A stretch of DNA of 64,000 bases, taken from contig JAEQBH010003867.1 of assembly GCA_016808115.1 (NCBI GenBank), positions 1-64,000 of the forward strand, read 5' to 3'. The notes beneath the pieces are model-generated. The model was given only the letters and a program-made list of their open reading frames with translations. It did not search any database and was not told where the DNA came from. The stretch's first letter is position 1. Each line of letters opens with the position of its first letter. Positions 12,446 to 23,620 of the stretch are shown piece after piece. The position numbers were made by a program, and so were the translations under genes. Source of the DNA: Tetrastigma voinierianum (lineage: Eukaryota > Streptophyta > Magnoliopsida > Vitales > Vitaceae).

Positions 12446-13937
12446 TGATTGAAGGCCTCCAAAGTGCTATTGAGCCCTATCTAAGATAGGCTTTGCAGTG
12501 CTTTTTTGCGCACTAATCATATTAATTGAGCCAATTGACATGTGCAGTCCACTTAGTACCATCGATCCCATTTCAGTTTGTTTTTGCATTTTGTGTTTTG
12601 CAGCGCCTCTAGCCAATAATTTCAGTTTGATATCAAGTTGGTGCGAATATCGAGGGATTTCCATGTTGATTTCATCAACCAAAATGAAGAAATATGGAGT
12701 TGATGAAAGGTTGATGCAAAGGGCAAACAAGCAAAGCAGAGGAAACCAAATTTTCGCTATGCATCAAGTAAAAATTACCGATTGCGTACAGAATCATAGC
12801 TTAAAATTTCAATCCTAGCTAATTCTCGCTTATGCAAAATTTTCGCTAAGCTAGCGAAATTTCACTAGCCTAGCGAAAATTACTGTTCATAACAAAATTT
12901 TTTATTTTCGCTGTCTTTACCACAGCGCGAAATTTCGCTAATTTAGAAAATTTTTGTATAGCTAAATTCCCGCAGCTTAAACTCTTACTCGTGGTTTTTT
13001 ATATTTTTATTCCAAACGACTCACGTTTTGATTAATTACCATTTTGTCCCTATTGTAATTTCATATTTTAGGCATTTTTGTCATTTCACACTCGTTGGCT
13101 ATATAAGCTCCCTACAACTTTCAGAATCCTAACTTTTCCATTTTATGCAAGTTTCCCATACCTTTAGTTTTGAAGTTTTATTTTGCTTCCTTCTCTCTCC
13201 TCTTCTCATTTTCTACACAAACACCCTCGAGGATGACAACTCAAGGGATGCTTCGCTGCTTCTCAAAGCTCAGCGAAAAAGAGGGTTGCTAGCTTGGTTT
13301 GGGGCTACCGCAGTGCTGTCCATGCTTTAAACGATACAGTAATCGCATTTATATTCCAAACTTTCCAAATCCAGGTTTAATGCCATTTAATGTCTTTCTT
13401 TGGTCAATACTTGTCATGCTTAGTGGTTCAGTGCATTCTTTAATGGTATGCACCACATTCTTTGGGATGTCATTTACGAGCCATCAAAATGTGAGGTTTC
13501 CAAATCACTGACATTGAATGCTTAGTATTTGATTTGACTCAAATAGGAGTGGTTCTAGGGTTAGGTTTTATAGCTAAACAAAGATCCGGCTTTGGCTTTG
13601 ACTATATGTCATTAGCCCTAATGCGAGGAAATAACCCGAGGACACTTTAATACCCCCATGCTACTGCTAGTGACCTAAGCCATGTTACCATTTCACACTT
13701 TCAGCTTGCTTATTTCAGCTTATCCAGTTGAACAACCAACTCCCCCCTATTTTTAACCAAATCCGAAACAAAAGTCTCACCATTTTCAAACATTACGCGA
13801 ATCATTCATGGATGAAACCAACTCTTGTTCAACCTTAGGATCATTATATCAAGAAGAGTTTCGACTACTTCTGCAGTTAGGAGGAGAGTAGGAAACAAAT
13901 ATTGTCGATTCCTATCACTCCTACCGTGGCACGAATC
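12446..13937 (+). repeat. Element A 5' LTR
   Basis: It starts TGATTGAAGG and ends CACGAATCA just before the primer site. It aligns end to end with 20173-21674 with many small insertions and deletions. It contains a GCGAAA/TTTCGC palindrome cluster (12830-12980), a TATATAAG box at 13100-13107 and the conserved block GAGGATGACAACTCAAG at 13229-13245. Confidence 0.8.
13100..13107 (+). promoter_or_regulatory. LTR TATA box (element A, 5' LTR)
   Basis: TATATAAG lies in the middle of the LTR. The same box occurs at the matching place in the 3' LTR (20851-20858) and in element C (58228-58235), which supports a promoter role for the family. Confidence 0.55.
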
Positions 13938-13941
13938 AAAA

Positions 13942-13957
13942 TGGCGCCGCTTGCCGG
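13942..13957 (+). other. Primer binding site, Asp-tRNA type (element A)
   Basis: TGGCGCCGCTTGCCGG differs from the reverse complement of the plant Asp-tRNA 3' end only by one extra C. Athila and related elements use this primer. It lies four bases after the LTR end. Confidence 0.75.
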
Positions 13958-14640
13958 ATGGTGCCAACCGAATGATGAGTTTCGAGATGTACTCAGAATC
14001 CACATTACAAGTGTCAGTGACCTCACCCTTTTGGTTTAGTGAACCGAAGTTTTCTTCACTGGGCAAAGCACAACGCTTTTATTTTTACAAATGGCTATTT
14101 CGCTAACATCGACCTTTTCGCAAGCTTTGTTTGTGTTCTTTGTTTTGTTTCATTTTGTGTAATGTAGCTTAAAGAAGACTGGGACAAGAGGGATACAGAT
14201 CGCAAAGAGTGAGGCACCAATGATAAGGTCAGTGGAAATCACAGCATACAAAGGGACTCAAATGGATCCTCTACCCGAGGAAACAAAGAAAGTCACAAGC
14301 ACCTTATGAATCCAACAAAGATACGTCGATGAGGGATCTCCAGAGTTAAGGTTCTTCCCGCATCACAATTTCTGGCCGAGGATGTAGCAAAGGAGACTCC
14401 TACCTAAAGGCTCCCCCGCTTCCACATTTCATGGTATGGAGAATGAAAATCCATATTCACACATACGGATTTTGAGAAGTATGCATAACTTTAAGGAGGG
14501 TATAACCGATATGGAATTGTTGAAGTTGAAGGTATCTCAACCTCAAGGACAAAGCCAAGATTTGGCTCAATTCATTGAGGCCAAGGACAATTAGGAATTG
14601 GGCCAAACTTCAAGCTGAGTTTTTGAAGAAATTTCAAAGG
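13958..14640 (+). other. Leader of element A
   Basis: The block GATGGTGCCAACC follows the primer site and is shared with C (59277-59287) and, inverted, with B (32411-32420). No protein domain is recognised here. Confidence 0.5.
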
Positions 14641-15840
14641 CAACCAAGATCAATGCTTGAAGACAGATCTACATCTTACTCAGCCTATGACAAATGAGAA
14701 ATTCTATCAAACATGAGAGGTTCATGGAGACCATCAATGCATGTCCACACCTATGGTTTTGATACATGGATGCTGGTGAATCACTTATAATGGTATGTCC
14801 CCTCGCCATGAAGAACTGCTGAAACCGTGGAGGTGATTTGAGCAAAAACTGTATGAAGCCATGGATTTCTTGAATTATGTGGCTGTACTTCGCGTTCGAT
14901 GAACCGAATCCAAGGGAACCAAGAATGAAGCCTTCGACCACCAAAGGGGGAGGCATTTATGCACTTTCCGAAGATATGGAATGAAAGAAACATCAACTCC
15001 TAGCTAGGAAGATGGAAGAACTGAAGGAAAAGTCGGCGAAGTGCAAAGGATCAAAATATCGCGACAGCTAACTATGTATCAATTGTCAGCCCACTCGTCC
15101 ATCCGTAGAACACCATCCGAATGCCCCTCAAGAAGGATTTGATGCCCAGCATGCCACGTGGGCCAATACAAGCCACAACCTAATGCCCCATACTGCAATA
15201 CGAGCAATCCCACCGGGAAGAATCACCCCAATCTCTCCCGAAACCTAATCCCCATTTACAGGCTCCACCGTGCTGCACAAATACTGTTCCTCATCTCAAC
15301 CACAAACATCATCATCATCTTCCGTTGAACAAGCTTTCATATTGGAATTTGAGCAAGGTGGTGGTACCTGGGTGGAAGAACAGGCGGATCAACGACAATT
15401 GGCACAAAGAATTTGATACCGTAGATACGCTTAACAAAAGAATGGGACGGGCTGAAGTTAAATCTTAACAAAATCTGACAACTCCGCAGAGTCTAAACTA
15501 CAAAAGATCAACAATTTGCTGTGAGATACAGGAGAGAGGAAGGTCCCCTTCCAAACATTGCCAAATCCAAAAAGTGGAGTCCATGAGGCAGGTTCATCCA
15601 AGAATTCAGTACGGATGAAGTGAAAGCTATCAACACTCCGAGGAGTGGAAGAAGAACAGAGCAACCAAGGTCCATGATCATCAAGAAACATGCAAGGAAA
15701 AGGAAGTCGAGGCCCAAAAGAGCAATAATCCAGCGAGTTAACCATGAAGAAGTGCATGCCCCTCCATTTCCTCAAGCACTAAGAGGCAAGAAAAATCCCA
15801 AAACCAAGCTGGAATTGGGAGGTGCTGGCGCGCGAAGGTG
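14640..15840 (+). pseudogene. Athila-like gag, broken by frameshifts
   Basis: Pieces in three frames read in the right order: ETINACPH...DTWMLVNH-like near 14730-14790, EAMDFLNYVA near 14850-14880, GGGIYALSEDME near 14947-14982, MEELKEK near 15010-15030, a CCHC-like zinc knuckle region near 15075-15125, a NLSKVVGTWVEEQ-like stretch at 15340-15385, GVHEAGSSKNSV near 15580-15615, and an ITLRSGK-like piece (INTPRSGR) at 15629-15652. The last two are characteristic of Athila gag-pol. No frame longer than about 100 codons survives. Open frames on the opposite strand here are shadows. Confidence 0.7.
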
Positions 15841-16400
15841 AACATTCCATCGCTGACATGATTAAGCAGTCCCAACTACGCTGTTCTTGAAGGACCTCGT
15901 GCATTACCAAGAAAGGGTCGGCATTGAAAGAAAGCCTTCCCGACCGAGCAAGTCAGTGCCATAATCCAGAGTAAGACCCCAGTCAAATACAAGGATCCAG
16001 GATCCCCACAATATCGCCAACATCGTGGACTCAGACAGACAAAGCACCGGCAGACTCAGCTGCTAGAACCCACGCTATACTGTATAAGCAGTTAGGTTTA
16101 GGGAGCTTCTCAAACTCACCAACACTTCTGTCATCGGGCTGATCGACGCTGAAAATTCCTAAGGGAATAGCTTGAGGATGTTCCGTAAAGCAGATAATCT
16201 GCTGCCCAAGATCTTGTAGTGCTTGATACCGAACTAATAGCAAGTGGCCCATTCATGTGCCAATTATCCTGAAGACCATTTTTGGCCACTTCCAATGCGT
16301 AATCAATTGCCTAATGGATCATGCAAATTTCACATTTGGCAACATGACATTGAGCTCAATATTTTCCACTTGAGTAACAAGCACAAGCCGCGCAGGATGA
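15750..16400 (+). pseudogene. Athila-like aspartic protease region, degraded
   Basis: The order is APPFPQALRGKK (15760-15790), a FLKDLVHYQ-like stretch (15888-15912), SAIIQSKTPVKYKDPGSP (15958-16000), YKQLGLGEL (16083-16110), then a PRG-like decayed segment, then PIILGRPFLAT-like and INCLMDHANFTFGNM-like pieces at 16262-16350 and LNIFHLSNKHK at 16357-16388. This matches the Athila protease and its downstream segment. The expected catalytic DLGAS is not readable near 16050-16080. Coding stops being recognisable before any reverse transcriptase. Confidence 0.65.
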
Positions 16401-16899
16401 CATGGGCGATCCGGGAGAAGTCTACTCAATCTGGGTCCAAGGAAAGGGGGACTAAAAAGCTCACTCACTCAAGTAGAGTGAAATCGGGTGCAGAAAAATG
16501 AATAATCGGTGGAGGATCAATGCTTTAGTCATTCCTACGTAGTCAAATCAGCCTAAAATCACCCAAGAGAAGAAAATTAACACAAGAAATGACTAAGCAT
16601 GGAGGCCGCAGCGACAAAGCACGCTGTGGTTAAGGAGCTCCTCCTCCTCGACCCTCCATGAGTAATAATCAATGAAATTGAGCTGGTTCGTGTCCACCGA
16701 AACCAAATCACAGCCTCAAAATTTTGGTTTTGTTTAAAATTGGTCAATTTTGATAGTTACTATTTTTAGCAACTTTCTTTTTTAGTAGCCTAATTTTAAT
16801 TTTATTTTACCTTATCTTAGGTTTTATGAGAAATAATTGTTATTTTTGCTTTTTTAACTCATTAAATTCAATTTTTTTTTTTTTTATCTACGTAAACCT

Positions 16900-18900
16900 G
16901 GCTTCAAGTAAAATTTCGCTTAAACGGCGAAACTGGGTCATCGTGGGCTCTGGCTTCGGGACTCTTCGGGGCCGCCCAACCGACGGCAAAAGGAGGAGGG
17001 GGGAGGAGAAACCATTCATCTTCATTTCGCATCCCCCAAGCCTCTCTGTAATTGTGCTCCCAAAGTGCCACCGCCCCCCAAAGACCCACCCGCCCAGCCC
17101 CGTACACTCGCTCTGCCGCCGTCTCCACCGCCCACTTCAATGCACTCACGACCGCCGTGCCCGGCCTACCGTGATTTCGCCCCGTCTCACCCAAGCCCTG
17201 AGACACATCCAAGTGCCCCACGCCCTACGCCAGCAGTGTCGCCGCCGCCGGCGCAGCCTGGGCCCCGGACTCGCTGAGCCCCGGGTCCGCCCGAGTGAGG
17301 GTGCACTACCATCCAAACCAAGGCGCCCGCTCCGCCCTTATAGCTCTCGACCGTTGCATACGGTCCGCACCCGTGGTGGCTACCGCCCAGCCCAAGGTCG
17401 TATTCGAGGAGCTGTGCACTTCAAAGAAATTCGCAGTGTCCATTCTTCGTGCCTCATACGTATACACAAACAGCAGAGGCCCCAGCTTGCCGTCCCGAGG
17501 AGTCCTGTGGATTTGAGAGGTATCATACTAGATTTGGGACCCCTGCCCCTTCCCTGCCTCGTAGATGATCAGAGGGCCCAACACTCCAAGCGCGGCCCGA
17601 CATCAAAGCCCGGGGAGTCCCGACATCTCTAGCCCCGCCCATCACCTTCCCCAGCAGAGGAGAGCACATCGCCCTATCTATCAACCGTCCGAGGATCGCG
17701 TCCATCACATCAAACTGACTCGGAATGTGATCCGCACGACGTAGACTTCCATGTGGAGACATATTACGATGTGCCAAAGACGACCGACCCTGGCTCGCAG
17801 ACTCCATGAGACTGACCACGCCAGCATCCTCGTCGCCAAGGACCACACCGCTGGCATTTATATTATCCCTGGGGCAGCTTCACCCTAATACTACATGACT
17901 TCCCTTGATGCTGAGTCCGCCTGAGCTTCGATTCACCATCGACGATCGTCCGGAGTACCCGAGCCGCGATGAGCCACTGTGACGGGCCCCGGGCCAGAGC
18001 CGGCTAATTTCTCGGAGGATATCGGATCGGGCCACACCCATCACAGAGGAGATGGTCCACTATCACCGTAGAATCTCTGGCGGGGACAGCGTGGTGCTCT
18101 TCGGAGGCGGCTTCACCTCGGATCTTCTTGTGGATCCACACACTCAGGACACCTTGTTCCCTTTGCGGCATTCGTTGGTAAGCGGGGGAGGCCATACTGG
18201 GGCCACATGGGATCTCGGAGGATTTTGGTTCGGTCCCTCGAGGCTGGTCATGTGGCAGATCTTTGCCTTGCAGAGATGGGTCCTGCACACCAGAAAGACT
18301 GGCTCGGCGAGGTTTACCCTTGATCTTGCCGCGACTCTGGGCAGTGCTGGAGCATGCCCTGGGTTGCTTGAGGGCCACAGGAGGATTAGATGCCCTGGGA
18401 TCCTTGCCCATGGACGATCATTGTTCATGTCGATCTCTCTTTGTTCTCAATGGCCGGGATCGGGAGGTACCGGATGAGATAGCGAGAGGGACCCAGGGTG
18501 AGGATCTGGCTCACGAGGCGAGAGGTAAGAGGTGGAGAGGGGCCCAGTTCATGATTTATCTCCTCAGTATCCACCTCCACCTCCTTGCCCCGGCCCTGGC
18601 GACCACTGCAGCCCTTCATCTGGCGCGGCATTCTCCGAGCATGTTCGAGGGTCGGTTGGGGCTTTGTTCTTTGTCATGGATCTTTGTCTGGCGCGCTTGC
18701 TACACGTGAGCATCGTTATGGACCGGTGAGGTTGGCAGTAGGGAACCGCTATGAAGCATGCCATGCTTCTACGTATCATGAGCCACCTCGGTCTCCCGCT
18801 TGAGCCTACACATCGAGATCAGTCCACAGCAGCAGCCTCATTGGACATCTTGTAGCGGTAGCGGCGGCAGCATCGGATCCGCCTTACGTCGCCAGCGGTG
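16900..18900. other. GC-rich segment of unknown function inside element A
   Basis: Base composition jumps well above that of the rest of the window. Many overlapping open frames exist on both strands (for example 16826-17632 + and 18004-18411 -), as expected from few AT-rich stops. None matches a family with certainty. A stretch near 17490-17780 faintly recalls a domain found in other non-autonomous Gypsy elements (LRGIILDLG, then KTT), but this is weak. It occupies the position where reverse transcriptase and integrase would be. Confidence 0.45.
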
Positions 18901-19435
18901 GTGGGGTCACACTCCTTCTCTGGCTTTCTATCAGGTGGGGCATGTTTATACTTTGGTTGGGAGGAAAAGCTGGAGTTAAATTGTCTTCTATCATGTTTTT
19001 GTCTTGTTTTGACTTGCCTACTCATTTTGTATATAGGATTCATGTATTAGATAGTAAGCGTGATACTTTTGTTATGTTTAGCTATATATTAAGCATGTAT
19101 TAGCCATTTTGGTTATATATCAAAACTTATAACGTGTATTCTGATTTACTACCTTTTGCAAATCACTTTTGTTTCCTACATTTGTGTTTCTCTTGCCTTG
19201 AATTGAAAAATTGATATTGGTTGTTACAACAGTGAATGAAACATTTCTCAGTACATGATTTAGTTTTGGTCGATTGAAGTTCCGGTGTATTCAACTTTGA
19301 ACATTCCTCTTTAGCTAATTCACACCTTGCACAGATTGTACCAATAGGTTGAGAAGCTATTTACCTCTTTCACTTTGCAAAGCGGCCTTAGATCATTGAT
19401 GACCGTAATAGGTTTGTGTTACCATGTATGAGGCC

Positions 19436-19545
19436 AGTAGTCTTCGAATGAAAAAGAAAGAAAAGCAAAAGAAAAAGAAAAGAAGAAAAAGAAAAATAAA
19501 AGTCGTGAAGCTTTGCCTTGAAGCCCGAACACGGTCCGAGGGGTA
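19436..19545 (+). repeat. Purine-rich block plus conserved tail (A/B/C family)
   Basis: An AAAAGAAAG-type purine run is followed by GTCGTGAAGCTTTGCCTTG, then CGGTCCGAGGGGT. The same order occurs at 61225-61330 in C and, inverted, at 28750-28842 in B. It shows that the three elements share their 3' internal region. Confidence 0.75.
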
Positions 19546-20158
19546 TATGGGGAAAGCCTTAAAAACTAGATGCCTAAGCCTTAATTGGTTGGAGTCATCG
19601 ACTTAGTGTTCGCTACACGGGTGGATGGGTGTTAGCGGTTAGTGGTGCTTAATTCTCGAAGTCAATTGAGAATAAGGCTGGCTGTAAAATTCATGGTCAG
19701 TTGATCCTTTTGACCCGATGCCACTGAAGCACTTGTTGATTTGGGAGTCATCGGACCCGATTACACGGACTTTGATGATCGAGTTTTAGCGTACACCTGA
19801 TATGTGTCAGAAATAAAAATAAAATTAGTCTATTTAGGTTGGTGACAGTTTAAAGCCATGGCGCGTGTTAGGTTGGGGGGAGAATAACTGCATCTTATTA
19901 GCTCAAAGCTAGTTACCTTAAAAGAACAAATTAGATTTTTGGTGGAAGTTCGAGGGTTGACTTCCTTGGAATCGTCTTTGACATCTTAAGCTAGTTCTTA
20001 TATGGTTTTGTTCTTTCATATGGAATTTTGATCTGAGGTGTAGAAATTGTTCATTTAAGGTAAACTATCCGTACATACACTTTTGAACCATATACACTTT
20101 TGCAAAAGCCGACATGCATACCTTCTTGTTTTAACTTTAAAGGAATTTAACAACGTGT

Positions 20159-20172
20159 TGGTTGAGGGTGTA
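20159..20172 (+). other. Polypurine tract of element A
   Basis: TGGTTGAGGGTGTA lies directly before the LTR start TGATTATTTG. It is less pure than in B and C (GGTTGGGGG), consistent with decay or read error. Confidence 0.5.
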
Positions 20173-21674
20173 TGATTATTTGAAAAGTGCTATTTTAAAC
20201 CTATTCAAAGATAGGTTTTGAGTGCTTTTGCGTACTAATCATATTAATTGAGCCAATTGACTATGCGGGGTCCACTTATGACCTCTTGATCCCATTTGAG
20301 TTTGTTTTTGGTAATTTTGCGGGTTTGCATACCTCGACCAATAATTTCAAGTTTGATATCAAGTTGGTCTGGCGAATCTTTGAGGATTCTACCGGTGATT
20401 TCATCAGCAAAAATATGAAGAAAGAAATGTGAGTGGGTTGATGAAAGGTTGATGCGTGGCAAAACAAGCAAGCGGAGGAAACCAAATTTTTCTCATGCAT
20501 TCTGCGAAAATTTATTGGGATTGAAAATTTGCGATCATAATATTCGCCAATCATACTTAATTTTGCAATCTAGTTTGGCTAATACCTTACCGTAAGCTAG
20601 CGAAATTTAGCTAGCCTAGCAGAAAATTACATTCATGTGAGAAATTTTTATTTTAAGCTATCTCTTGTGAATTTCGCTATGCTAGCGAAATTTAAGCCTA
20701 ACGGAAATTTTTGCTATGCTAATGATTCCACGCATAGCCAAATCAGCCCACATGTTTTTGATATTTTGATTCCAAGCGATAGTTTTGAGTTAATTACCAT
20801 TTTGTCCCTAATTTCATATTTGGCTGTTTTATTCACATATGGGTTGGCTATATATAAGCTCCCTACGAAAAAACTGTAACCCCTTTCCACATACGAGAGG
20901 TTTCCCACATTTAGTTTTAGGTTTTATTTTGCTCTCTTCTCCTCTTTCTCTCATTTTCTCGGCTGCCAGACACACCCCTTGAGGATGACAACTCAAGGGA
21001 TGCTTGTAACCTGTAAGCCTGAAAACCTTGAAGAGGGTTGCTAGCTTGTGGTTTGGGACTCTTTGCGAGATTTGTCCTCATGTGCTTTAAATGACCAGTC
21101 TTGCATTTATGGTTCAGGCTTTCCAAACTAGGGTTTAATGCATTTAATGTCTTTCTTTTGGTCAATACTTGTCATACTTTAGGGTTCGGTGCATTCTTAA
21201 TGGTAGTGTGACATTCTTTAGATAATGTCATTCTGACCATTGAAATGAGGTTTCAAACTGAATGGGACATTGAATGCTCATTATTTGATTTATTTCGAAT
21301 TAGGTTCTAGGGATGAGTTTATAGCTAAACAAAGATCCGGTTTTGGCTGACATATCGCCCAATGCAGAAGCTTGAGGACACTTTTAATACCCCACCAATA
21401 GTGTTGACCTTCAGATTTTACCATTTCACACTTGAGGTTTAAACCTTATTTTGGTTATCAGGTGAAAACGACCCGACTCACCATTTTTAACAGTCGAAAA
21501 TCGAACAAAGTCTCACCATTTCAAACATTAATGCGAATCTAGTGGGATGAAAACCCGTCCCGTGTTCGACCACTGAGCTAGCTATCTTGCATTAGCCCGA
21601 CTACACGGCGGTGGATAGGAGAATATAGGAAACAAATATTGACGATTACGGATCACCTACTGTGGCACGAATCG
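20173..21674 (+). repeat. Element A 3' LTR
   Basis: Pairs with 12446-13937. It carries TATATAAG at 20851-20858, the conserved GAGGATGACAACTCAAG at 20981-20997, and the palindrome cluster at 20500-20730. It ends CACGAATC, after which D's LTR resumes. Confidence 0.8.
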
Positions 21675-23045
21675 ATGTAGACTGACCCTCAGATGCTTAT
21701 GCTCGATTGGGCCGAAACTCGACGATTGATATTTATATGGACTACCTAGAATATTATTATTTTTAGTCAGCCCTCAGAAACATTCTCTCCCAAAAATCAC
21801 CTCCTACACTCACTCCTATTATTCTACTTGCTGACGCATATGGAATGCATGATGCCAATTCAATACAATTCTCATTTAACTGCGAATATATATATAACAT
21901 GATCACATTTACATAATTTAATCACACAAACATGTTATGTGTGTTCACAATCCATTACACGAAATTAGCTCACTTGGAGCTGTGAATTATCAACACGAGG
22001 AAGCAATTCGATTTGAATTACTCGATAATACAACAAAATTATTTTGTGAACACTATTCTGAGGCTATGAGTGAAACCCTCTCTGGGTTCTTTGTTCGCGG
22101 GTTCAAACCACATTACATTTTCCTGAATTCAAGCCATTTCCAGGCCTCATACCATCAGCAGATTTAGTATTTCATAAATTTATGAAATAAACACCCAAGC
22201 GACCCACACACGATCACGATTTGTGTATTTGGGCTCCATAAATTTCACGATCATCGGTTCACTTTGTGAACCGGATTTCTGACATTTCATTATGCACGCA
22301 TCACAATATGATTTAAGCATAATTTAATAATGCATTAACAGCCATGATCCCTCACGATTGGACTACACCTTATTGAACTCCAATAAATTCAAACAATTCG
22401 GTCGAGTTTTGGGACCGATCGAAGCTCTGATCGTTAAGTATCAATCGACCAAAACATTATAAAACACTTAAATAAAATTAGCAAAGCCAAATGGATAAAA
22501 CCCTACCTCTCGGGTTTGTGAAACTCCTAGCCGTAGTCCGCAGCATAGTTCTCTCGTGGTGACTCCTTCTTGGCGAAGGATTCGACGGTCGGATGCGCGT
22601 GAAAATCCTGAAGTGACCTTCTCACTCTTAAAGCAATTTGCAACCTACTGAGAAAGTCTTTTCCTTTTTTTTTCATGTTTTCTCTTTGGTTTAAAGGTAG
22701 GGAGATAGTTCTTGTTTGTTATTTTGTCACATCCCCATTGAATCAAATTCCAAAACCAACCATTTTGTCCTTAAGCTTGGATTTTCGACATTTGGCACTA
22801 TCCCTAGGCCGTCCATTTCCATCATATCTACTCATGCAACATGTAACATGTGTACATGTTATATGTGACTTTGTCACATCTCAGTCGATTCCATTTTGAA
22901 ACTCGATCTCGAAAAGCGATCGTAAGTCGTATGCCAGTTAAACGAAGTCGACATGTTAGCTAGATTTGTGAGGCGATTCAAAAGGTGAAATCCGTTTTCC
23001 GTCAGAGATACAGAGAATAGAATTTCAAAAATTTTACCAAAATTT
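21675..23045 (-). repeat. Chromovirus D 3' LTR, inner part
   Basis: It continues the D LTR after element A: CTGACCCTCAG matches 36289-36299, and the block around GGTTCACTTTGTG...GATTTAAGCATAATTTA (22256-22326) matches 36709-36790. It also matches 52330-53300 in inverted orientation. The inner end near 23045 is approximate. The frame at 21937-22167 is chance. Confidence 0.7.
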
Positions 23046-23199
23046 AGATTTTAGTTTTCCGAGAGTGGAATTTCCGGGTCTTGTAAAAGGAATTTGGGTC
23101 ACATTGGACAATAAAACACTCACATGCATATACAACGTGCCTTTATACCATGCATGTAAATTCATTAAAAACAAGTACACCTTCATCTACAAACAAGAA

Positions 23200-23620
23200 G
23201 GGATAGGTGACGCATCGTGTCGCGCTCCGTTGATTCCTCCACTCCCACTTAATCTGTCATAACGCACCGCCTCACTAGCCTCGCGGTCTTGATGCGCAAA
23301 ACGTCACGGCTATCAAAATGCATATTGGTCCCTCTACGAAGGTCCCATTCAGTGTCAGCCTCCAATTTGTCCCCCGATCCACCACATGAGCTAGATCTAG
23401 AGTATACTTAGGAACATGGGGCGGTGTGCACCTCATGGACACACACGGCATATATCTTCAGGCGGTAGCTAGCCGATGCGCAAGTGCCCTATCCTCTCGG
23501 TATCTCGAAAGGCGATAAACCTCGAGCGATAACTATTATGAATCGACCACTCTCTCTTGGGCACCACCTTGAAAGCGTGATCCCCGACCTCGAACTCTAA
23601 GGGTCGACTGGCGTACATCT
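23200..23620 (-). pseudogene. Chromovirus D integrase C-terminus with chromodomain region
   Basis: Minus-strand pieces read LEFEVGDHAFKVVPKREW (about 23540-23595), then VHTAP...-like (family VHNVFHVSMLRKY) near 23410-23440, then LTLNGTFVEGPICIL near 23315-23365. This wording is typical of the integrase tail of plant chromoviruses. The reading frame is broken. Confidence 0.7.

Larger units (their letters stand above)
12446..21674 (+). mobile_element. Athila-like non-autonomous LTR element A
   Basis: Two direct LTRs (12446-13937 and 20173-21674, about 1.5 kb each) flank 6.2 kb. An Asp-tRNA primer site follows the left LTR and a purine tract precedes the right one. The interior has degraded gag and aspartic protease with Athila-type motifs, then a GC-rich stretch, then the purine block shared with B and C. 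No reverse transcriptase or integrase was found. It sits inside D's left LTR, since D sequence runs on both sides. Flanking bases (GTGGA left, GATGT right) do not give a clean duplication. Confidence 0.8.

Noticed and set aside
14669..15775. Minus-strand frames opposite the gag of element A
   Set aside because: They are shadows of the plus-strand gag remnant, which has recognisable motifs.
16826..18803. Many overlapping open frames up to 268 codons on both strands
   Set aside because: They overlap each other in a GC-rich segment of element A where stops are rare. None shows a convincing family match, so none is called as a gene.
21937..22167. 76-codon open frame
   Set aside because: It lies within D's left LTR with no counterpart frame in the right LTR.
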